Shown here piece by piece: positions 1-5,027 of a stretch of 8,421 nucleotides of DNA (its first letter is position 1; each line of letters begins with the position of its first letter). Position numbers and translations under genes: made by a program. The stretch lies in assembly GCA_028711905.1 (NCBI GenBank), contig JAQTRI010000143.1, positions 1-8,421 on the forward strand, written 5' to 3'. Source of the DNA: Candidatus Wallbacteria bacterium (GTDB lineage Bacteria; Muiribacteriota; JAQTZZ01). The notes under the pieces are model-generated. The model ran no database searches and had not been told where the DNA came from. It saw only the letters and a program-made list of their open reading frames with translations.

Positions 1-2
1 CC

Positions 3-212
3 GATCGCCCGGCTCTCAAAGAGATCTTCGGAAAGTTCCGCAGCAAAGAAGCTCGAAACCTGGCGATTTACAAGGCTCATGTCCAGCACGGCTATCTGCT
101 GAAAGAGATCGCCCAATTTCTTGGGACACATTATTCAACAGTTAGTAAAGCTTTCCTGAAATCCGCACTGACACAGCGATTGCGCGCAAGAATTACTAAT
201 TTCAAGCCCTGA
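3..212 (+). CDS. REP-associated tyrosine transposase (RAYT), C-terminal fragment
   Basis: This frame is open from the window edge and ends at TGA (210-212), giving the last 69 residues of a protein whose 5' part lies outside. It starts RPALKEIFGKF, then shows a helix-turn-helix stretch around residues 30-52 with the core HGYLLKEIAQFLG and HYSTVSK. This arrangement, a short linker followed by a DnaA-like helix-turn-helix ending in HYSTVSK, is familiar from the C-terminus of many RAYT proteins, single-domain relatives of IS200/IS605 transposases that act on palindromic REP sequences. The catalytic HUH and tyrosine motifs would be upstream and cannot be checked. The stop overlaps by 11 bp the 3' end of the oppositely oriented hydrolase gene. 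Whether the full gene is intact is unknown. Family assignment is by motif recognition only; a helix-turn-helix regulator is the alternative. Confidence 0.72.
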   Translation, partial: DRPALKEIFGKFRSKEARNLAIYKAHVQHGYLLKEIAQFLGTHYSTVSKAFLKSALTQRLRARITNFKP

Positions 213-849
213 CCCCAATTCCACCTCCGACAGGTCTCAATATTGCAAACTGCAACTGCTCAGGCATGGTATGTCTGGTCAATTCCAGAAATGATGCATT
301 GTGCACAACAGCTCCGGGAACAGCCGACAAGTCACTGACTCCCGCAATGGGAAAAACCGCATCTGCAGTTCTGAAGTGCATGGGAAAAACGATTTTTGCG
401 CCAAGACCCTTCCCGGCTGCCAGGGCTTCCATGGCATCCAGTGTATATGTCCCGCCTGCCGGAGCAAACACAATATCCGCGGAGCGGACTTCTTCAGGCA
501 CATCGTGGCCAAGGTCTCCAAGATGCACCAGAGTCAGGCCATCCATCTGCAGACAGAAAATGATGTTCCGTCCGCGCAGTTCTCCGTTCTCTTTATCGTG
601 AAAAGAGGGAATCCCTGTGATGTCCAGCCCATGAGAACGGTGCTGTCCCGGCTTTCTTATCACCTGACAGGGCTTGCGAACACCCTCTGTCCAGTTGTGA
701 TCAAAATGCCCGTGCGAAACAAGCACTGTTTCCGCGGTGATATCCAGCCTGCCGTATCCGATCGTCGGAGGGAAAGGGTCGTACACCACAGTTCTGCCGC
801 GTGAATCTGAAAGCAGGAAACAGGAATGACCAAAATAGCGGATTTTCAT
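202..849 (-). CDS. MBL-fold metal-dependent hydrolase (UlaG/UPF0173-like)
   Basis: A 215-residue cytoplasmic protein with no signal peptide. The metallo-beta-lactamase fold is shown by HGHFDH (46-51), FHD (His84), HLGDLGH (109-115, Asp112) and PMHFR (His158), a full set of likely metal ligands. It also has the GGTYT stretch (132-136) typical of the Lactamase_B_3 / COG2220 group that includes UlaG and UPF0173 proteins. Substrates in this group are mostly unknown, so only a hydrolase call is justified. The start gives the usual MKIRYFGHSCF opening; a GAGG site sits 9 nt upstream. The C-terminus is odd: after FAILRP, where family members normally stop, the tail VGGGIGVRA is encoded by the end sequence of the adjacent transposase gene, and the stop codon (204-202) lies inside that gene. 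The gene lies just downstream of a strong terminator, so it probably has its own promoter. Confidence 0.88.
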   Translation of the reverse strand: MKIRYFGHSCFLLSDSRGRTVVYDPFPPTIGYGRLDITAETVLVSHGHFDHNWTEGVRKPCQVIRKPGQHRSHGLDITGIPSFHDKENGELRGRNIIFCLQMDGLTLVHLGDLGHDVPEEVRSADIVFAPAGGTYTLDAMEALAAGKGLGAKIVFPMHFRTADAVFPIAGVSDLSAVPGAVVHNASFLELTRHTMPEQLQFAILRPVGGGIGVRA

Positions 850-869
850 TGATCTCTACCTCTGCTTTC

Positions 870-898
870 AGTTTACAAACAATTTCTCCAGAGCACAA
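870..898 (-). promoter_or_regulatory. Weak sigma-70-like promoter candidate for the MBL hydrolase
   Basis: On the minus strand TTGTGC (898-893), a 17-nt spacer and TAAACT (875-870) lie just ahead of the hydrolase start at 849. The -35 box matches the consensus at three positions and the -10 box at four. The -35 box overlaps the T-run of the preceding terminator. A separate promoter is expected because the terminator would isolate this gene, but the match itself is modest. Confidence 0.32.
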
Positions 899-921
899 AA
901 AAGGACCCCGGAGGGTCCTTT
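897..921 (-). terminator. Rho-independent terminator after the secreted protein gene
   Basis: Read on the minus strand, GGACCC (918-913), a four-base loop and GGGTCC (908-903) form a GC-rich stem. It is extended by A:T pairs on both sides and followed directly by six Ts (902-897). It lies about 60 nt after the stop of the secreted protein gene and ahead of the hydrolase gene. The plus-strand reading lacks a good T-run, so it acts mainly on minus-strand transcripts. Confidence 0.9.
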
Positions 922-948
922 CCAAGACTGAGTTTGATCATCGTTCTA

Positions 949-974
949 TAGAGACGCAATGCATTGCATCTCTA
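949..974. repeat. 26-bp palindrome resembling a dispersed REP-like repeat
   Basis: TAGAGA-C-GCAATGCATTGC-A-TCTCTA: a perfect 12-bp palindrome (956-967) flanked by 6-bp inverted arms (949-954 and 969-974) with one unpaired position on each side. On the minus strand that position becomes U opposite G, so in the transcript the stem is continuous with a wobble pair. It lies 6 nt after the secreted protein stop and 27 nt before the terminator stem. From memory, very similar TAGAGACGC...GCGTCTCTA palindromes occur as dispersed repeats in unrelated bacteria. Copy number in this genome cannot be seen here. Confidence 0.62.
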
Positions 975-980
975 CACGGA

Positions 981-1700
981 TCAATCAATTTCATCCATCT
1001 GATCAGCGTCCAGGACCGAGTCCACAAGATAATCCTGCCATTTCGCAGATTTATCGATCAGGTACTGCTTGAGATCATCCACCAGCAGAGTATCCAGATA
1101 CTGCCTGATGATCACAAAAGATTTCTGATTGTAATAATCGGCGAATTTCTTAAGTTCCTGCAGGTCACCCTTTTCAAAGGCTGCCTGGATTCCGTCCAGA
1201 ATGGGTTTGACCTGGGATTTCAGTGCTTCAATCCCTTTATCCAGCGCGGCCTGATCGATTTTATGGCTCATGAAACCCAGAATCAGGATCTGCATCTCAT
1301 CTACAGCTTCGCTCAGTCCCTTTTCGTGCTGGTACACCGCCGTCTGTCCCTTAAACGAGCTCTTCCCTTTCTGGGGGTTGAGTTCTCTGGCCTCGAAGTT
1401 CAAACCATAGGCCTTTTCGACATCGACCTTTTCCAGAAATTCCTGCACACTCTTGAATCCGAGGGCCTTGCTCAGCCTGACCTTGCAATCGAGCGAGGCT
1501 TCTTCTTTGCTGAACTTCCAGTAGCTTTCGACCTGTCCCGGAGGTTCTTTGCCCGGCTCTGTGCTCGGATCAAACAGTACAGAAGAATCGGCAAGCACTG
1601 CTGTGCATCTCCAGAAAGTGCCTTGTGGCGCGTTACCAGCTAAAAGGGAAGTGCTGACTAAAAAAACCAGGAGAAGGGAAAACAGCTTGAATTTACTCAT
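981..1700 (-). CDS. Secreted hypothetical protein
   Basis: A 239-residue protein that I do not recognise. Residues 1-21 form a signal peptide: the charged start MSKFK, a hydrophobic core and a likely signal peptidase I site after LLA (19-21). There is no lipobox, so it should be released to the periplasm or outside. The mature part has only two cysteines (Cys32 in WRCTA and Cys72 in LDCKV), which could form a disulfide. The spacing C-x-A ... EEA-x3-C is loosely like small secreted modules of the DUF4189 kind (weak inference). Residues 125-235 look helical and charged, ending in the acidic tail DADQMDEID. The ATG is well supported: AGGAGG lies 4 nt upstream, behind a consensus promoter. The transcription unit is monocistronic, with a repeat-like palindrome and an intrinsic terminator after the stop. 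Confidence 0.85.
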   Translation of the reverse strand: MSKFKLFSLLLVFLVSTSLLAGNAPQGTFWRCTAVLADSSVLFDPSTEPGKEPPGQVESYWKFSKEEASLDCKVRLSKALGFKSVQEFLEKVDVEKAYGLNFEARELNPQKGKSSFKGQTAVYQHEKGLSEAVDEMQILILGFMSHKIDQAALDKGIEALKSQVKPILDGIQAAFEKGDLQELKKFADYYNQKSFVIIRQYLDTLLVDDLKQYLIDKSAKWQDYLVDSVLDADQMDEID

Positions 1701-1733
1701 AGATCCTCCTGCTCGATACTCGTTACTAATTTA

Positions 1734-1762
1734 ATTGTAACATGCATTGCCGGACTTGTCAA
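1734..1762 (-). promoter_or_regulatory. Strong sigma-70 promoter for the secreted protein gene
   Basis: On the minus strand TTGACA (1762-1757), an exact -35 consensus, is followed by a 17-nt spacer and TACAAT (1739-1734), five of six -10 positions. The predicted start is near 1727, leaving a leader of about 27 nt that carries AGGAGG at 1710-1705. This is the best promoter in the window. It also shows that the sequence upstream of purM is regulatory, not coding. Confidence 0.85.
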
Positions 1763-1767
1763 TGTAT
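1742..1767. promoter_or_regulatory. Candidate operator dyad over the -35 region
   Basis: ATGCATTG (1742-1749), ten bases, then CAATGTAT (1760-1767): inverted arms of 8 bp with one mismatch. The dyad covers the -35 box and most of the spacer of the minus-strand promoter and lies upstream of the purM promoter candidate, so a bound regulator could affect either gene. An imperfect dyad of this size can arise by chance. Confidence 0.25.
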
Positions 1768-1794
1768 TCCACGCGGTTTAACCCGAACCTGCTG

Positions 1795-1823
1795 TTGATT
1801 TATTGTCCGCGATTGGATACATT
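1795..1823 (+). promoter_or_regulatory. Candidate promoter for the purM operon
   Basis: TTGATT (1795-1800), a 17-nt spacer and TACATT (1818-1823) match the sigma-70 consensus at four of six positions in each box, with ideal spacing. The predicted start near 1830 gives a leader of about 45 nt before the purM ATG at 1876. It diverges from the secreted-protein promoter. No purine riboswitch or PurR box was recognised in the leader. Confidence 0.5.
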
Positions 1824-1849
1824 GGAACCGCTGTGCAGGCAATGGACAC

Positions 1850-1870
1850 TCCCCAGTCGGGGATGGGAGG
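1850..1870 (+). promoter_or_regulatory. purM ribosome binding site with adjacent small hairpin
   Basis: GGGAGG (1865-1870) lies 5 nt before the ATG at 1876 and fixes the start of purM. Directly upstream, TCCCC (1850-1854), the loop AGTC and GGGGA (1859-1863) can form a 5-bp stem next to the Shine-Dalgarno site. The stem is short; an effect on translation is possible but not shown. Confidence 0.55.
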
Positions 1871-1875
1871 ACACA

Positions 1876-2865
1876 ATGATCGATTACCGAGACAGCGGCG
1901 TTCGTTCCAGTAAGAACGACCAGCCCATCCTGCGCATGAAAGACCTGATCAGCCGCACTTTCAACACCAATGTTGTCGGTGGCATCGGAGGATTCTCAGC
2001 CGTTTACCGGGTTCCCGGCACAGACAGGCTGTTATCCGCAGGTATCGATGGGGTCGGCACCAAACTGCGCTTAGCCTTTGCCTTAAAGCGCTATGACACT
2101 GTCGGTATCGACTGCGTAGCCATGAATGTCAACGATGTGCTGACTTCCGGACTGACACCGCATTTTTTTCTCGATTATTTCGCATGCGGCCGCCTGGATG
2201 AACCTGTTTTTCACTCAGTGATCACCGGACTTTCAGCAGGGTGCCTCGATGCGGGCTGTGCCCTGATCGGCGGAGAAACCGCGGAAATGCCGGGCTGCTA
2301 TCCTGAGGACGAATTCGATCTGGCAGGATGCGCGGTCGGAATCGGCACTGAGCAGGACCTCCTGAAACCCGAGTCCATCGAAGCCGGAGACTGCATCATC
2401 GGTCTTCCTTCAACCGGTGTTCACTCGAACGGTTTTTCTCTTGTGCGCAAAATCATTGAAACAGCCGGTCATTCCCTTGATATGCCCATGAACGGTTCCA
2501 CTCTTGGCGAAGTGCTGCTCACGCCCACCAGGATTTATGTCAAAGAAATATTGAATGCCCGCAAAGAATGCCGGATCAAGGCTCTGGTCCATGTGACAGG
2601 CGGTGGTTTTCCCGAAAACATCCCCCGCGCCCTTCCTGCGGGACTGGGCTCTGAAATTCGACACACCTGGGACACTCCCGAAATTTTCCGTTTCCTGCAG
2701 AAGCAGGGATCTATCAGCAATTCTGAAATGTACCGTGTGTTCAACATGGGCATCGGCATGCTGGCATTCGTTGCTTCCGGCGAAAAAAAGCGCCTGCTGA
2801 GCCTGCTTCCCGGAAGTGTCGAAGTCGGCACAGTGATTCCTGGTTCAGGGGTTGAGATATGCTGA
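1876..2865 (+). CDS. purM: Phosphoribosylformylglycinamidine cyclo-ligase (AIR synthetase)
   Basis: A 329-residue cytoplasmic enzyme that uses ATP to close the imidazole ring, turning FGAM into AIR in de novo purine synthesis. Family motifs run in order: IDYRDSGV at the N-terminus, GGIGGF (35-40), SAGIDGVGTKLRLA (from 54, ATP-binding loop), IGIDCVAMNVNDV, HFFLDYFACG, LIGGETAEMPG, GVHSNGFSLVRKI, LTPTRIYVK, HVTGGGFPENIPR and MYRVFNMGIGM. Length is slightly under the usual 340-350, mostly through a short C-terminus. The frame stays open upstream to an ATG at 1747, but that 43-codon extension matches nothing in PurM and covers the promoter. The ATG at 1876, behind GGGAGG, gives the normal start. 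It is the first gene of a four-gene operon; its end overlaps purN by 7 nt, which suggests coupled translation. Confidence 0.96.
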   Translation: MIDYRDSGVRSSKNDQPILRMKDLISRTFNTNVVGGIGGFSAVYRVPGTDRLLSAGIDGVGTKLRLAFALKRYDTVGIDCVAMNVNDVLTSGLTPHFFLDYFACGRLDEPVFHSVITGLSAGCLDAGCALIGGETAEMPGCYPEDEFDLAGCAVGIGTEQDLLKPESIEAGDCIIGLPSTGVHSNGFSLVRKIIETAGHSLDMPMNGSTLGEVLLTPTRIYVKEILNARKECRIKALVHVTGGGFPENIPRALPAGLGSEIRHTWDTPEIFRFLQKQGSISNSEMYRVFNMGIGMLAFVASGEKKRLLSLLPGSVEVGTVIPGSGVEIC

Positions 2866-3476
2866 AATTAGCTGTGCTGGCGTCAGGCCGGGGCAGCAAT
2901 TTCAAAGCCCTGGCAGATGCGTCACGCAGAGAGAATTCCGGATTCGAGATCGCGCTTCTGGTGTCTGACCATTCTGACGCCGGTGCGCTGGATATTGCGG
3001 AGCAGCTTTCGATCCCGCATCTTCATCTTGATCCTGAACACTTTGCTTCGCGCAGGGAATTTGAAACAGAACTCGTTTCACATTTTTCTCATGCCGGAAT
3101 CGGTCTTATCGCTTTAGCCGGTTACATGAGACTGGCCGGAAAAACCCTCTTGCGCGCTTTTCCGGGCCGGATCATCAATATCCATCCGTCACTGCTGCCG
3201 TCATTTCCCGGTCTGGAGGCCCAGAAACAGGCCCTGAACTATGGAGTCAGAGTTTCCGGCTGCACTGTTCATTTTGTGGACAGCGGCATGGACACAGGTC
3301 CGATCATTTTGCAACGCAGCGTCCCTGTGCTTTGCAGTGACACTGTTTCTTCTCTTTCCGAGCGTATTCTGGTTGAAGAGCACCGTGCATATCCGGAAGC
3401 GGTTTCCCTGATAGCATCAGGAAGGGTCGGACTCAACGGCCGCACAGTCATGATTCAGAAAGAAGGTTTGAAATGA
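2859..3476 (+). CDS. purN: Phosphoribosylglycinamide formyltransferase
   Basis: A 205-residue cytoplasmic enzyme that moves the formyl group of 10-formyl-tetrahydrofolate onto GAR to give FGAR. It opens with the phosphate-binding loop LASGRGSNF (7-15). The catalytic set is present: Asn107 and His109 in NIHPSLLPSFPG, and Asp145 in VDSGMDTGPI, equivalent to Asn106, His108 and Asp144 of the E. coli enzyme. The folate-loop stretch ALAGYMRL (85-92) is also typical. The length is normal for single-domain PurN. The start codon lies inside the end of purM (shared ATGCTGA), with AGGGG 7 nt upstream in the purM coding sequence. The stop overlaps the purH start by 4 nt (ATGA). Such overlaps imply translational coupling, so the three pur proteins are probably made in linked amounts. 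Confidence 0.96.
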   Translation: MLKLAVLASGRGSNFKALADASRRENSGFEIALLVSDHSDAGALDIAEQLSIPHLHLDPEHFASRREFETELVSHFSHAGIGLIALAGYMRLAGKTLLRAFPGRIINIHPSLLPSFPGLEAQKQALNYGVRVSGCTVHFVDSGMDTGPIILQRSVPVLCSDTVSSLSERILVEEHRAYPEAVSLIASGRVGLNGRTVMIQKEGLK

Positions 3477-5011
3477 ATGAACCGGTAAAAATACGGCGGG
3501 CCCTTATTTCAGTCTGGGCAAAAGAAGGGCTGGAGGTTCTTCTGGCCCACCTCGACCAGTTCGGCGTTGAATTCGTGTCCAGTTCCGGCACCGCGGACTT
3601 CATTGAACAACAAGGGTACAAAGTAATCCGGGTCGAGGATCTGACAGGTTTTCCGGAAATGCTCGGCGGCAGGGTAAAAACCCTGCACCCGGCCGTTCAT
3701 GCCGGTATTTTAGCTCCAAGGACCCAGGAAGGGCTTTCGGAACTTTCTCAGAACCATATTGTTCCAATTGACCTTGTTGTCGTTAATCTCTACCCTTTTC
3801 TCGATCAGATGGGCTCACTCACTGATGATCTGAAACTGGTGGAATACATCGATATCGGCGGGCCAACCCTGTTGCGTGCAGCGGCCAAAAATTATCGCTT
3901 CGTCACCCCTGTTCCGTCTCCTGATTTTTACCAGGACCTGATCCAGGAACTCATGGACGGAAATGGCATGATCAGTTCAGATTTCCGCAGGCGCATGATG
4001 GTTGAGACCTTCAGCCTGACCGCCTCCTATGATGCCGCTATCGCTGGTCGTTTTCAGCCCTTTGATCAGTCCTTCCCGCAACGGATGCTGATCTCAGCAG
4101 ACCTTGTTCAGACGCTCCGCTATGGCGAGAATCCACACCAGAAATCCGCGCTTTACAGCACCTCCAGCTCCGGGCTGCCGTCATTCCGCTGCCTCCAGGG
4201 CAAAGAGCTCTCCTACAACAACTTTCTGGATCTGGAAGCAGGAACACGCCTGTTAAAAACCTTCAGGAATGAGCCCGAATGCTTCACCACAGTACTCAAG
4301 CACAGTAATCCGTGCGGTTTAGCCCTGGCAACAGAACCTGCCGAAGCCTGGAAACAGGCCTATGCCGGCGACCCGGTCTCCGCCTTCGGCGGGGTTGTCA
4401 TCACCAGCCGCCCGGTTGATGGAGAAACCGCAGCCCTGATGTCTGAGGTTTTCCTGGAAATCATCATGGCTCCATCGTTTGAGCGTAAAGCCCTGGAGAT
4501 TTTTTCCAAAAAAAAGAACCTGCGCCTGTTGACTTATCACCCGGACAACTTAGAATGTGGCGGGTCTGAATTCCGCAGCATCAACGGCGGTCTGCTTGTG
4601 CAGGATGAGGATGACTCCTTTGCCATGGAATTCCGCAGCGTAACCGGCAAAGCGGCGTCTCCGACAGACATCCATGCCCTTTCCTTCGCGCACCGCACAG
4701 TTAAACACCTTAAATCCAACGCCATCTGCGTGGTCAGGGACAATATGATGATCGGAGCCGGTTGCGGATGCGTCTCCCGCGTGGATGCCGCTAAACTGGC
4801 CCTGGAAAAAGCCGGAGAAAAGGCCAGCGGCGCATACCTCGCTTCTGACGCTTTTTTCCCGTTCCCGGACTGCATTGAACTGGCTGCTGCGGCCGGCATC
4901 AGGGCTGTAGTGGAGCCAGGAGGCTCCTTGCGCGATAAGGAAGTGATCGAAAGGGCGGACAGCCTCGGTCTGATCATGGTATTCAGCGGTGAAAGACATT
5001 TCTGGCATTAG
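3473..5011 (+). CDS. purH: Bifunctional AICAR transformylase / IMP cyclohydrolase
   Basis: A 512-residue cytoplasmic enzyme for the last two steps to IMP. The N-terminal cyclohydrolase part (about 1-195) holds LISVWAKEGL, SSSGTADFI, EMLGGRVKTLHPAVHAGIL, VVVNLYPF and IDIGGPTLLRAAAKN. The transformylase part (about 200-512) holds LRYGENPHQKSALY, LSYNNFLDLEAG, LKHSNPCG (Lys276-His277, the family's catalytic pair), DPVSAFGGVV, GGLLVQDED, LKSNAIC and the end VVEPGGSLRDKEVI ... FSGERHFWH. Length is normal. One deviation: where most members have GAGQ before SRVD, this protein reads GCGC (430-433), with Cys433 in place of the glutamine. The start overlaps purN by 4 nt, with AGAAGG 6 nt upstream. A 16-nt gap leads to the next gene of the operon. 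Confidence 0.96.
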   Translation: MNEPVKIRRALISVWAKEGLEVLLAHLDQFGVEFVSSSGTADFIEQQGYKVIRVEDLTGFPEMLGGRVKTLHPAVHAGILAPRTQEGLSELSQNHIVPIDLVVVNLYPFLDQMGSLTDDLKLVEYIDIGGPTLLRAAAKNYRFVTPVPSPDFYQDLIQELMDGNGMISSDFRRRMMVETFSLTASYDAAIAGRFQPFDQSFPQRMLISADLVQTLRYGENPHQKSALYSTSSSGLPSFRCLQGKELSYNNFLDLEAGTRLLKTFRNEPECFTTVLKHSNPCGLALATEPAEAWKQAYAGDPVSAFGGVVITSRPVDGETAALMSEVFLEIIMAPSFERKALEIFSKKKNLRLLTYHPDNLECGGSEFRSINGGLLVQDEDDSFAMEFRSVTGKAASPTDIHALSFAHRTVKHLKSNAICVVRDNMMIGAGCGCVSRVDAAKLALEKAGEKASGAYLASDAFFPFPDCIELAAAAGIRAVVEPGGSLRDKEVIERADSLGLIMVFSGERHFWH

Positions 5012-5027
5012 ACAAGGAGAAACTACA

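Noticed and set aside
180..189. Palindrome TTGCGCGCAA near the end of the transposase gene
   Set aside because: Ten bases only, within coding sequence, with no extended stem or second copy seen.
801..1643. Long plus-strand open frame (280 codons) opposite the secreted protein
   Set aside because: It has no ribosome binding site, runs through the terminator and palindrome, and lacks recognisable motifs. The minus-strand gene has promoter, ribosome binding site, signal peptide and terminator.
1747..1875. N-terminal extension of PurM from an ATG at 1747
   Set aside because: The 43 added residues match nothing in the family and cover promoter sequence; the ATG at 1876 has a good Shine-Dalgarno site and gives the normal PurM start.
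1701..1875. Purine riboswitch or PurR operator upstream of purM
   Set aside because: No conserved purine-aptamer core or PurR-box sequence was recognised; only a short hairpin at 1850-1863 is visible.
4566..4639. Direct repeat of the 12-mer GAATTCCGCAGC in purH, about 60 bp apart
   Set aside because: It encodes EFRS twice in a normal-length PurH; it is short, isolated and best explained by chance and codon preference.
4989..5027. GTG start for the maltosyltransferase inside purH
   Set aside because: It would add 13 residues encoded over the purH end and the ribosome binding site; the ATG at 5028 has AGGAGA at ideal spacing.
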